DNA from: Qiania dongpingensis
GTDB lineage: Bacteria; Bacillota; Clostridia; Lachnospirales; Lachnospiraceae
Assembly (NCBI RefSeq): GCF_014337195.1
Contig: NZ_CP060634.1
Location: forward strand, 2,170,001-2,234,000
DNA: 64,000 nt
Direction of reading: 5' to 3'
Shown piece after piece: positions 53,422 to 61,890 of the stretch. Numbering within the stretch: the stretch's first letter is position 1; each line of letters starts with the position of its first letter. A program made the translations under genes and the position numbers. The notes beneath the pieces are model-generated. The model ran no database searches. It had not been told where the DNA came from and saw only the letters and a list, made by a program, of their open reading frames with translations.

Positions 53422-53449
53422 TTGCGGACAAGCTGTTATATGCTATAAT
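53422..53449 (+). promoter_or_regulatory. Extended -10 promoter of ppdK
   Basis: TTGCGG (53422-53427), a 16-base spacer and TATAAT (53444-53449) preceded by TGC, a perfect extended -10. Confidence 0.7.
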
Positions 53450-53454
53450 ATGAG

Positions 53455-53475
53455 GAGCAGGCGGCCAACCTGCTC
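53455..53475 (+). other. Stem-loop at the expected 5' end of the ppdK mRNA
   Basis: GAGCAGG pairs with CCTGCTC around a 7-base loop. Transcription from the -10 at 53444 would begin almost exactly at this hairpin, an arrangement that often protects mRNA ends. Confidence 0.5.
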
Positions 53476-53512
53476 TTTAACGTCTAAATTCAACACAGGA
53501 GGGATTTAAAAC

Positions 53513-56137
53513 ATGGCGAAATGGGTATATTTGTTTAAAGAAGGAAATGCGGACATGCGTAACCTTCTTGGCGGAAAGGGCGCCAACCTGGCAGAAATGA
53601 CCAATCTTGGCCTTCCGATTCCCCAGGGCTTTACTGTAACTACAGAGGCTTGCACCGATTATTACAACAGTGGAAAGAAGATTACAGAAGAAATTCAGGG
53701 ACAGATTTTCGACGCGTTAGCATGGCTTGAAGCTGAGAACGGCAGAAAATTTGGCGATACAGAGAATCCTCTCCTAGTATCCGTACGTTCTGGTGCCAGG
53801 GCTTCCATGCCTGGTATGATGGACACAATCTTAAACTTAGGCTTAAACGATGTTTCTGTTGAGGGATTTGCAAAGAAGACAGGGAACCCCAGGTTTGCAT
53901 ACGATTCCTACAGAAGATTTATTCAGATGTTTTCCGATGTTGTTATGGAGGTTCCCAAATCCTTCTTTGAAAAGATCATTGATGAAGTAAAGACGGCAAA
54001 GGGCGTTCATTATGATACGGAGCTGACGGCCGATGATCTGAAGGAGCTGATCGCGAGATTCAAGCAAGTTTATAAAGATGCGATGAACGGTGAGGAATTC
54101 CCTCAGGATCCGAAGGTCCAGCTTATGGATGCAGTAAAGGCTGTATTCCGTTCCTGGGACAACCCCCGCGCCATCGTATACAGAAGAATGAATGATATTC
54201 CCGGTGACTGGGGCACTGCCGTAAACGTACAGACCATGGTATTCGGAAATATGGGCGATACTTCCGGAACAGGCGTTGCGTTCACCCGAAATCCGTCCAC
54301 CGGCGCAAGAGGTATTTATGGCGAATACCTGATCAACGCGCAGGGTGAGGACGTTGTGGCAGGCGTGCGTACGCCTCAGCCCATCACCAAACTGGCGGAG
54401 GATCTGCCGGAATGCTACAAGGAATTCATGGCGATCGCGAATAAGCTGGAAGACCACTACCGCGATATGCAGGATATGGAATTCACGATTCAGGAAGGGA
54501 AACTTTACTTCCTCCAGACCCGTAACGGCAAGAGGACTGCTCCCGCGGCTATCCAGATTGCCTGCGACCTGGTGGACGAGGGCAAGATCACTCCTGAGGA
54601 AGCGGTATGCCGTATCGAGGCAAAGTCCCTTGATCAGCTGCTTCATCCTACCTTTGATACAGCTGCGCTGAAAGCCGGCGAGGTCATTGGGAGCGCGCTT
54701 CCCGCATCTCCCGGAGCTGCGGCAGGTAAGGTTTATTTCACAGCCGAGGATGCAAAGGAAGCTCACGAAAAAGGCGAAAGAGTCATCCTGGTCCGTCTGG
54801 AGACATCGCCCGAGGATATCGAGGGTATGCACGCGGCAGAGGGAATCCTGACAGTGCGCGGCGGCATGACTTCTCATGCGGCAGTAGTGGCGCGCGGCAT
54901 GGGCACCTGCTGTGTATCCGGCTGCGGAGAAATCAAGATAGACGAAGCCGCCAAGAAATTTGAGCTGGGCGGACATGCCTTCACAGAAGGGGACTATATT
55001 TCCCTGGACGGCACGACAGGCAAGATTTATAAAGGCGATATCAAAACAATGGAGGCTTCCGTGGGCGGAAACTTCGGCCGTATCATGCGCTGGGCGGATC
55101 AGTTCCGCAAGCTGCAGGTACGTACCAATGCGGATACCCCCATTGATACGGAAAATGCCGTTAAATTGGGCGCGGAGGGCATCGGCCTCTGCCGTACTGA
55201 GCATATGTTCTTTGACCCTGACAGGATTCCGAAGATTCGGAAGATGATTCTTTCCGATTCTGTAGAAGTGCGTGAGGCTGCTCTGAACGAGCTGATTCCT
55301 TTCCAGAAAGCAGATTTCAAGGCGATGTATAAGGCTCTTAGAGGCCGCCCGATGACCGTTCGTTATCTGGATCCGCCGCTTCATGAGTTCGTTCCCACCG
55401 ATCCTGCGGATATTAAAGCACTGGCAGATGACATGGGCCTGACTCCTGAACAGGTAAAGGCAAAGTGCGACGACCTTCATGAGTTCAACCCGATGATGGG
55501 CCATCGTGGATGCCGCCTTGCGGTTACCTATCCGGAAATCGCGAAGATGCAGACGAGGGCGATCATTGAAGCTGCTATTGAAGTGAAGGAAGAGATGGGA
55601 TATGACATCGTTCCCGAAATCATGATTCCTTTAGTCGGAGAGAAGAAAGAGCTTAAGTTTGTAAAAGATGTGGTAATCGCCACGGCAGAAGAAGTCATGA
55701 AAGAAAAAGGCGAATACATCAATTACCATGTAGGGACCATGATCGAGATTCCCCGCGCGGCTCTGACTGCCGATAAGATTGCAGAAGAGGCGGAGTTCTT
55801 TTCATTCGGTACCAATGACCTGACTCAGATGACTTTCGGCTTCTCCCGTGATGACGCCGGAAAGTTCCTGCAGTCCTACTACAGCAACAAGATTTACGAA
55901 TCCGATCCTTTTGCAAAGCTGGATCAGGAGGGCGTAGGCCAGCTGGTGGCCATGGCGGCGAAGAAGGGACGCAAGACCAATCCGAATCTGAAGCTTGGTA
56001 TCTGCGGCGAGCACGGCGGCGATCCCAGCTCCGTAGAATTCTGCCATAAGATCGGGCTGAACTATGTATCCTGTTCCCCTTACCGCGTACCTATCGCAAG
56101 ACTGGCGGCGGCACAGGCAGCTATTAAACAAAAATAA
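53513..56137 (+). CDS. ppdK: Pyruvate, phosphate dikinase
   Basis: 874 residues, full length. It interconverts ATP, phosphate and pyruvate with AMP, pyrophosphate and phosphoenolpyruvate; in gut clostridia it often works in glycolysis or gluconeogenesis. An N-terminal ATP-grasp domain (GGKGANLAEM, RSGARASMPGMMDT), a central swivelling domain with catalytic H455 in GGMTSHAAVVARG, and a C-terminal PEP/pyruvate barrel (GLCRTEHMFF, SFGTNDLTQMTFG, GICGEHGG) are all intact. GGAGG precedes the ATG. The codons look well adapted, as for a highly expressed gene. Confidence 0.96.
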   Translation: MAKWVYLFKEGNADMRNLLGGKGANLAEMTNLGLPIPQGFTVTTEACTDYYNSGKKITEEIQGQIFDALAWLEAENGRKFGDTENPLLVSVRSGARASMPGMMDTILNLGLNDVSVEGFAKKTGNPRFAYDSYRRFIQMFSDVVMEVPKSFFEKIIDEVKTAKGVHYDTELTADDLKELIARFKQVYKDAMNGEEFPQDPKVQLMDAVKAVFRSWDNPRAIVYRRMNDIPGDWGTAVNVQTMVFGNMGDTSGTGVAFTRNPSTGARGIYGEYLINAQGEDVVAGVRTPQPITKLAEDLPECYKEFMAIANKLEDHYRDMQDMEFTIQEGKLYFLQTRNGKRTAPAAIQIACDLVDEGKITPEEAVCRIEAKSLDQLLHPTFDTAALKAGEVIGSALPASPGAAAGKVYFTAEDAKEAHEKGERVILVRLETSPEDIEGMHAAEGILTVRGGMTSHAAVVARGMGTCCVSGCGEIKIDEAAKKFELGGHAFTEGDYISLDGTTGKIYKGDIKTMEASVGGNFGRIMRWADQFRKLQVRTNADTPIDTENAVKLGAEGIGLCRTEHMFFDPDRIPKIRKMILSDSVEVREAALNELIPFQKADFKAMYKALRGRPMTVRYLDPPLHEFVPTDPADIKALADDMGLTPEQVKAKCDDLHEFNPMMGHRGCRLAVTYPEIAKMQTRAIIEAAIEVKEEMGYDIVPEIMIPLVGEKKELKFVKDVVIATAEEVMKEKGEYINYHVGTMIEIPRAALTADKIAEEAEFFSFGTNDLTQMTFGFSRDDAGKFLQSYYSNKIYESDPFAKLDQEGVGQLVAMAAKKGRKTNPNLKLGICGEHGGDPSSVEFCHKIGLNYVSCSPYRVPIARLAAAQAAIKQK

Positions 56138-56486
56138 TCGAAAACGGGCTTATTTGTCACAGGGTGCCCCATTATCGTCCAGTGCGAGAGAGTGGCTATC
56201 CTCTAAGCAGAATAGAACGTGAGCAATAAATAAAGACGAAACAAAGAGTAGACCTTGAAACTTGGGAGGAATCCTGAGCTTTGAGGTCTTTTTTTACATT
56301 TTGTAAAAGAAGGTTTTCCTGAAGAAAACTGCATAACGACTGTTATATTCATGTAGCTATAGGGCAGCCGTCCGAAAATTCCACAAAGTTTTGGATAAAA
56401 AGAGATAGTGTTATACTAGGCAAGGGGGCTTTTGCCTTGACAGCGAAATACATTTATTATATGGTGAGTACAGGAGGAGGGGCATT
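56138..56486 (+). other. Intergenic region after ppdK
   Basis: 349 bases without a gene. It holds the terminator at 56250-56295 and a promoter-like -10, TATACT (56412-56417) with TG before it, for the hydrolase gene. Nothing else was recognised. Confidence 0.6.
56250..56295 (+). terminator. Intrinsic terminator
   Basis: AGACCT pairs with AGGTCT, with further partial pairing inside, followed by a run of seven or more T. Confidence 0.8.
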
Positions 56487-57890
56487 ATGAAAAAAGTAGT
56501 TTGTATTATGCTGGCAGTCATTATAACGGCGGTTTTGGCCGCGTGTGGGGTGCCAAAGACGCAGCATTCAGAAACACAGCAGTCAGAAGCACAAAAGCCG
56601 GGGGCGCAGCAGCCAGAAGGCGAAAAAGATTTGGTGCAGATTTCAAAACAAATCACGGAAAAGCTCAGTGATTCGGAATATGATGAGATCGCCGGATTTA
56701 TGGGAGATCAAATGAAATCCCTTTCTGCAAAGGACTGGGAAAAAATATGGGACGAGACGGAAAGTGGATTCGGGGCTTTTCAAAAAACGGGCGAATTCAT
56801 CCAATTTGAAACGGATGGTTATGATGTGGTAGAACTTGAACTCATCTGTGAAAACGGGACGGCCGTTCAGCGCACCGTGTTTGATTCTCAGGGGCTTGTT
56901 GCCGGATTTTTTATGAAAGCCGGGCCGATCAAGTCCGACTTGCCGGAGGGGATTACTGAGCAGGAGATTACCTTTGATTCGCAGCCGGGATTTCCGATAC
57001 ATGGTACCTTGACGATGCCAAAGGAGGCGCCGAAGGCGGCTCTGGTCCTCGTTCATGGTTCGGGGCCTCAAGACCGGGATTCTACAATCGGCTTTAATAA
57101 ACCGTTCCGCGATCTGGCGTATGGACTCGCCGCCCAGGGAATCGCCGTTCTCCGCTATGATAAAGTGACATACACCTATGGGGAAAAATTAACAGAAAAA
57201 TATGGATCTGCTTTTACGGTGGAAGAGGAATCTATTCTGGATGCCGTAAGCGCTGTGAATTGGCTGAAGCAGAAGGACTCTATCCCCGGAGACTCCATCT
57301 ATGTGCTGGGAATGAGCTTAGGCGGTTCATTGCTGTCATCCATAGGAAAAGAATGTCCTGATGTGGCAGGATATATCAGCATGAGCGGTACGCCGCTTCC
57401 GCTGTGGAAAATTTCCCTGCAGCAGAATGAGATGTCGCTGGAGGAGCAGAATGAAGCGCAGAGGGCGGCCGGGCAGGTCATAATCGACGAAGAGGTGCAG
57501 AAGGCCGAGAATATTTCGGACTATACGGAAGAAGAGCTGGCAGACATGACTGTTTTCGGGCTTCCAGGTATTTATTCCAGGCATCTTTTCAGCATAAAGA
57601 CTGCGGAACTGCATCTTGCGGATAAAAAGCCGATTTTGATTCTTCAGGGAGGAAAGGACCGCCAGGTGACGCCGGAAAACGGCATCACGGCATGGCAGAC
57701 TGCATTAGCCGGCCATCCGGACGCGACTTATAAGCTTTATGATGATCTGAACCATATTATGGGGGATTACCAGGGAGAGGCGGTTCCTTTCCTGGAACTG
57801 CTGAGTGTAGAATATCGTCAAAATACGCCTGTGCCCCAATATGTCATCGACGATATCGCCGACTGGATGAACGTCCGGGGAAACCATTAA
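56487..57890 (+). CDS. Lipoprotein alpha/beta hydrolase with DUF3887-like N-terminus
   Basis: 467 residues. The lipoprotein signal has lipobox LAAC near residue 20 and a Gln/Glu-rich linker. A small domain (about 50-150) resembles DUF3887. The hydrolase domain has VLVHGSGPQDRD (oxyanion side), the nucleophile elbow GMSLGGSLLSS, LQGGKDRQVTPE (acid) and DLNHI (catalytic histidine). It would act as an esterase or peptidase-like enzyme outside the membrane; the substrate is unknown. AGGAGGAGG precedes the ATG. Confidence 0.88.
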   Translation: MKKVVCIMLAVIITAVLAACGVPKTQHSETQQSEAQKPGAQQPEGEKDLVQISKQITEKLSDSEYDEIAGFMGDQMKSLSAKDWEKIWDETESGFGAFQKTGEFIQFETDGYDVVELELICENGTAVQRTVFDSQGLVAGFFMKAGPIKSDLPEGITEQEITFDSQPGFPIHGTLTMPKEAPKAALVLVHGSGPQDRDSTIGFNKPFRDLAYGLAAQGIAVLRYDKVTYTYGEKLTEKYGSAFTVEEESILDAVSAVNWLKQKDSIPGDSIYVLGMSLGGSLLSSIGKECPDVAGYISMSGTPLPLWKISLQQNEMSLEEQNEAQRAAGQVIIDEEVQKAENISDYTEEELADMTVFGLPGIYSRHLFSIKTAELHLADKKPILILQGGKDRQVTPENGITAWQTALAGHPDATYKLYDDLNHIMGDYQGEAVPFLELLSVEYRQNTPVPQYVIDDIADWMNVRGNH

Positions 57891-57909
57891 AAACGGCATA
57901 GGATTGGAT

Positions 57910-58239
57910 TTATCCAAAAAGCATGGTAAAAATCATACCGATTGCTCCGACAGAGAGAAAGGCCAGTCCTATCCCCGCTGACTTTTTTCGCTGTTCCATA
58001 TCCTTTCTGCTGCTTTCCGACAAATGAGTGATTGGATATTTCCTTCTGCCGATCAGATACATGAGCAGGCCGCTGGAGTTATTGCCGTTTATGGCAAATA
58101 GTCCCCACAGTTTTGGATGCTTCAAGCCGCGGGCCTCCGCGTCGATTATGGTCAGCCGGTAGATTTGATATACGATTTCAATTGCCCCCACAAAGGTTAT
58201 TGCTCCGAAGATCACTGCAAATATGGCGCTGTTTTCCAT
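57910..58239 (-). CDS. Small membrane protein
   Basis: 109 residues with two hydrophobic segments (about 5-25 and 88-107) and a charged middle part. AGGAGG precedes the ATG. It lies 11 bases after the XRE-type regulator gene and is probably co-transcribed with it. Family not recognised. Confidence 0.65.
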   Translation of the reverse strand: MENSAIFAVIFGAITFVGAIEIVYQIYRLTIIDAEARGLKHPKLWGLFAINGNNSSGLLMYLIGRRKYPITHLSESSRKDMEQRKKSAGIGLAFLSVGAIGMIFTMLFG

Positions 58240-58250
58240 GATGGTTCCTC

Positions 58251-58658
58251 CTAAAATTTTTTGATTATCTGATAGAGTAAAACGGATGAGCTGATGACCA
58301 TGAGACAGAAAACGCCGGCCAGGAAATACATGTTTTCTGGTATGAACATATGAAGGATGATCAGCAGGGCCGCCGTTACGATGTTGATTATGACAGCTCC
58401 TATCAGCTTTTGATTGCTTTTTACGACATTTGTGCTTTCTTCCAGATGCTGTATCATTTTGCTGTCTCCTTTCAGCAGACCATCGAGGCTAATGGAATAC
58501 AAGTCGCTTAATTTGATAACGCTGATTATATCTGGATATGATTTTTCATTTTCCCAATTTGAAATAGTCTGTCTTGACACATTGATTTTTTCAGCTGCGT
58601 TTTCCTGGGTTAGCCCAGAACGTACACGAGCGTCTTTTAACTTTTTGCCGATTTCCAT
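58251..58658 (-). CDS. XRE-type regulator with C-terminal membrane segments
   Basis: 135 residues from the ATG at 58658 (AAGGAG upstream); an in-frame start at 58715 lacks one. The helix-turn-helix is LTQENAAEKINVSRQTISNW. A short linker leads to two hydrophobic segments (about 83-103 and 107-127). Membrane-bound XRE regulators of this kind are common in Firmicutes and are usually paired with a small membrane protein, as here. Confidence 0.85.
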   Translation of the reverse strand: MEIGKKLKDARVRSGLTQENAAEKINVSRQTISNWENEKSYPDIISVIKLSDLYSISLDGLLKGDSKMIQHLEESTNVVKSNQKLIGAVIINIVTAALLIILHMFIPENMYFLAGVFCLMVISSSVLLYQIIKKF

Positions 58659-58757
58659 ATTAAGACTGCTCCTTTCAAGACTATCCTGCCATATTGGTGG
58701 GAAAATGTCTATCAAATCTCTTTGACACAGAAAAAAACCGTGTCAAAATTCTTTTAC

Positions 58758-58822
58758 ATACCTTACCGCACGAAGTGCGCCTGCCCGGAGGGTATGAATT
58801 AAGGGATGCCCTTGGGTATACC
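58758..58822 (-). repeat. Three-hairpin short repeat (reverse)
   Basis: Full unit with CGCAC-gaa-GTGCG, a mutated middle hairpin (TGCCC-gga-GGGTA) and AAGGG-atg-CCCTT. A shortened second unit follows in tandem. Confidence 0.85.
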
Positions 58823-58860
58823 TTACCGCACGAAGTGCGCCTGCCCGGAGGGCATACCTT
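58816..58860 (-). repeat. Shortened tandem three-hairpin repeat
   Basis: Repeats the first two hairpins (CGCAC-gaa-GTGCG and TGCCC-gga-GGGCA) but lacks the AAGGG hairpin. It joins directly to long-repeat copy 5. Confidence 0.8.
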
Positions 58861-59580
58861 TAAATATCTTTGAAACAAACGTATCTTTAAAACCAAATGA
58901 GGCAGGAGGAAATCCGATTCCATCCAGGCGGCTCGCTGGCAGCCGTAACCAGCATCTTTACGGCCTCCAGTCGGTCCTTTCCAACTGACATGGATAAATC
59001 GATATTTTTCCATGTCAGATTCCAATAAAAACCTGCATGAGATTCGGTTTTTACCTCCCTGCGGCCGGGAAGATTCTGCTAACGGCTTTGCGGCGCTCGC
59101 CTTACGATGGGATCGGATCGTTCCTCCTGCTCCTCTTCCCGCACCAAAATAAGCTTCTGTTTGTTCCGAAAGATATTGAAGCGGACACCGCGGCCCGCTG
59201 CTTTATGCGCGCGGGCCGTGTGGATATCCAATCCTTTTTGGAATCAATGGAACGGAAATTATCCAGTATGGTGCGGCAGGCAGAGCACCGGCAGAAAGAT
59301 TCCGGGCCGGCCTAAAGGCGAGCGCCGCAGGGCAGCGGCCGGTGTTCTCCAGGCGGAAGAAGACAGAAACGGAAATACCGATTCCGTTTCTGAGCGAACC
59401 GGAGACGAAAAATCATCCGGATTTTCCGTCGACATGTGAGCGGTACTCCTGGAGCGGGGATAAAGCGGCCCCTGCATCGCCAGCGAACCGAAATCGTGAC
59501 GGCCCGGAACTTCTGCCGGTGCCTAACTGTAGCGTAATCGGAATTTACTAAAATGATTCCAAAAAATATTTTGTATTATA
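58860..59580 (-). repeat. Long structured intergenic repeat, copy 5 (reverse)
   Basis: About 720 bp. Its hairpin at 59404-59430 reads GACGAAAAATC/GATTTTCCGTC. A base loss near 59370 extends the CAGAAACGGAA/TTCCGTTTCTG stem to 11 pairs while breaking the internal reading frame seen in other copies. It lies 80 bases before the amidohydrolase gene. Confidence 0.9.
59544..59572 (+). promoter_or_regulatory. Promoter-like end of repeat copy 5
   Basis: TTTACT (59544-59549), a 17-base spacer and TATTTT (59567-59572), pointing at the amidohydrolase gene. Confidence 0.4.
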
Positions 59581-59659
59581 GTGATAAAGACAAATATATT
59601 TTAATGATTTTCAAAAGTATGATGTGCTTAACAGATCATGAAGTGAAAAGGGAAAGGAT

Positions 59660-60958
59660 GTGGATAAAATGAAAACTATCTATCGCCGCTGTACAGTACT
59701 TGACGGAACAGAAGAAATGGAGCCGCGGCCGGACATGACGGTCGTTGCAGAAGACGGCAGGATCATATCAGTCACAAAGGAGGAGGCGTTTTCCGGGGAA
59801 GGAGAAGTCATAGATCTGGAGGGCCGGTATCTGATGCCGGGTCTTATCAATCTGCACGTTCATCTGCCGGGAAACGGCGCGCCGAAGAAAAAGCAGCAGG
59901 ACAGCACGGCGGCGGCTAAACTGGTGATGAAAAATAGATTTACCCGTTTTATTGGCTTAAAGATGTGCGAAAATTACGCTAAGACGGAGCTTTTATCCGG
60001 TGTGACTACGATCCGTACAGTCGGCGGCCTCGGCAATTTTGATACTTTGATTCGCGACCGTATCAACGCCGGAAAGCTGGACGGCCCGAGAATCCTGGCA
60101 TCCAATATGGCGGTTTCCGTGCCGGGAGGCCATATGACCGGTTCCGTGGCATATTCCGCGGGGAGTGAAGAGGAATGCCGTGCGTTGGTGAGAAAAATCG
60201 CCGGTGAGAAACCGGATTGGATAAAGCTTATGATCACCGGAGGCGTACTGGACGCGAAGGTGAAGGGAGAGCCGGGAGTGCTGAAGATGCCTCCTTCTTA
60301 CGTAAAAGCCTGCTGCGAGGAAGCACACAAGGCGGGATACCGCGTGGCCGCCCACACAGAAAGCCCGGAGGGAGTGCGGACAGCGCTGGAAAATGGAGTG
60401 GATACGATTGAACACGGGGCTTCTCCCGATGAAGAGATCATCTCTCTGTTCAAAGAAAAGAAAGCCTGTGACATCTGTACGATCTCGCCCGCCGTTCCTT
60501 TGGCGAAGTTTGGGAAAGATATCATGGACAGTACAGAGATGATGCGGTATAACGGAAACATTGTGCTGGAGGGTATTATAAACTGTGCCAAGGCAGCGCT
60601 TGAGCATGGCATACCGGTGGGACTAGGCACCGATACGGCCTGTCCGTTTGTCACTCATTATGACATGTGGAGGGAGCTGCAGTACTTCCATAAATATGTC
60701 GGAGTGAGCCGGGCCTTTGCTCTTTACACAGCTACGAGAAGAAACGCGGAGATTGCGGGTATTGGACAAGAGACCGGCAGTATAGAACCGGGGAAAAGCG
60801 CGGATTTTCTAATCACAGAGAAAAATCCATTGGAAGATCTGACTGTTCTCCGCACTCCGTATATGGTAGTCGCTCGCGGAAAAGCATTTAAAAAGCCAGT
60901 CGTCAAGAAATATCCCATTTGTGAGCGGGAGCTTGATAAATGCCTGCAGAATTTATAA
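59660..60958 (+). CDS. Metal-dependent amidohydrolase
   Basis: About 432 residues; start GTG at 59660 or ATG at 59669. The metal-binding LINLHVHLPG (HxH, near residue 65), LMITGGVLDAK, VAAHTESPEG and IEHGASPDEE (two further histidines) and GLGTDTACPF (aspartate) form the usual site. It is close to the imidazolonepropionase and Xaa-Pro dipeptidase-like group. It cleaves a cyclic amide or peptide-like bond; the substrate is unknown. It stands alone with a terminator after it. Confidence 0.85.
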   Translation: MDKMKTIYRRCTVLDGTEEMEPRPDMTVVAEDGRIISVTKEEAFSGEGEVIDLEGRYLMPGLINLHVHLPGNGAPKKKQQDSTAAAKLVMKNRFTRFIGLKMCENYAKTELLSGVTTIRTVGGLGNFDTLIRDRINAGKLDGPRILASNMAVSVPGGHMTGSVAYSAGSEEECRALVRKIAGEKPDWIKLMITGGVLDAKVKGEPGVLKMPPSYVKACCEEAHKAGYRVAAHTESPEGVRTALENGVDTIEHGASPDEEIISLFKEKKACDICTISPAVPLAKFGKDIMDSTEMMRYNGNIVLEGIINCAKAALEHGIPVGLGTDTACPFVTHYDMWRELQYFHKYVGVSRAFALYTATRRNAEIAGIGQETGSIEPGKSADFLITEKNPLEDLTVLRTPYMVVARGKAFKKPVVKKYPICERELDKCLQNL

Positions 60959-60967
60959 AGCGAAGCA

Positions 60968-61008
60968 AAATAACCGCGCCATTGGTGATAGGATGGCGCG
61001 GCTATTTT
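60968..61008. terminator. Intrinsic terminator
   Basis: CCGCGCCAT pairs with ATGGCGCGG; the outer AAATA and TATTTT runs extend it. It ends the amidohydrolase transcript. Confidence 0.85.
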
Positions 61009-61047
61009 GTTTCGATGAGATTGAGGAGGTAAATTTAAAATAACTCC

Positions 61048-61076
61048 TTGACAAATAAAACTGTTATGTTTATAAT
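61048..61076 (+). promoter_or_regulatory. Consensus promoter of the redox cluster, with possible Rrf2 site
   Basis: TTGACA (61048-61053), a 17-base spacer and TATAAT (61071-61076), a perfect sigma-A match. ACTGTTAT and ATAACTG, and CAGT-AATA-ACTG just downstream, are inverted repeats that could bind the Rrf2 regulator encoded in the cluster. Confidence 0.8.
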
Positions 61077-61127
61077 TACAGTAATAACTGAGATGAAAAA
61101 TAGAACAGTTTATAACCGGAGGTGTAT

Positions 61128-61754
61128 ATGAAACTGAAACGACTTATCAGCGGCGCGGCAGTGATCCTCATGATCACCAGCTCAGGAATGTTTGCCGGCT
61201 GCGGTGCGAAGCACGCAGAACCGGAGACGACGAAAGAAGAAACACGATCTGCCGAAGAAAAGGGGACAGAAGCTTCATCTTCTTCAGAAGAAGAGACGGC
61301 AGAAGCATCTCCGTTATTCGGAAGCTTTACATCAGAGACGCTGGACGGAGAAGCAGTAGATCAGGAGATATTTTCCGGGGCGGATCTGACTATGGTGAAT
61401 ATCTGGGGTACATTCTGCGGCCCTTGTATCAGTGAGATGCCCGATCTTGGCGAGATAAGCCATGAGTATAAGGACAAAGGGGTCCAGGTGATCGGGATAG
61501 TCAGCGACGTAGTAGAGGCAAAGGATGAGACAGCTCTGGAAATCGTGGATACCACGGGAGCGGATTATACGCACATCATCGTATCAAAGGACTTGTACCT
61601 CGGCTATCTGAAGGAAGTTCAGGTGGTGCCTACTACCGTATTTGTGGATAAGGAAGGGAAACAGGTCGGAAGCGCGTTTTATGGGGCGAAGAGCAAGGAA
61701 AAATGGGAAAAGGCCATAGACGAATTGCTGGAGCAGGTGAAAAATGAAGGATAA
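61128..61754 (+). CDS. TlpA-like thioredoxin-fold lipoprotein
   Basis: 208 residues from the ATG at 61128 (CCGGAGG upstream). The lipoprotein signal has lipobox FAGC near residue 25, then a Glu/Ser-rich linker. The thioredoxin fold has the active site WGTFCGPCISEMPD (CxxC) and the cis-proline in VVPTTVFVDKEG. It reduces or forms disulfides outside the membrane. The 48-residue CxxC protein and the iron-sulfur membrane protein follow with overlaps, so they probably work as an electron-transfer unit. Confidence 0.9.
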   Translation: MKLKRLISGAAVILMITSSGMFAGCGAKHAEPETTKEETRSAEEKGTEASSSSEEETAEASPLFGSFTSETLDGEAVDQEIFSGADLTMVNIWGTFCGPCISEMPDLGEISHEYKDKGVQVIGIVSDVVEAKDETALEIVDTTGADYTHIIVSKDLYLGYLKEVQVVPTTVFVDKEGKQVGSAFYGAKSKEKWEKAIDELLEQVKNEG

Positions 61755-61890
61755 AAAGGTTATCTGGATCAGAAGGGCTCTGATAGCGGCGGCGTTGGGC
61801 TTCCTGATATTTGGAATCAGCAGAGGCGAAGCGGGAACCGTACTAAAAAAAGCAGTGAATATATGTCTGGAGTGTATAGGAATTGGCTGA
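61744..61890 (+). CDS. Small CD1871A-type CxxC protein
   Basis: 48 residues. ATG at 61744 overlaps the TlpA-like gene by 11 bases, and the stop at 61888-61890 overlaps the next gene. One membrane segment (about 12-26) is followed by the C-terminal KKAVNICLECIGIG, with the CLEC pair near the end. I recognise it as the small CxxC family named after a C. difficile protein, usually found between TlpA-like and 4Fe-4S genes. Its role is unknown; it may carry electrons or be a thiol partner. Confidence 0.85.
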   Translation: MKDKKVIWIRRALIAAALGFLIFGISRGEAGTVLKKAVNICLECIGIG

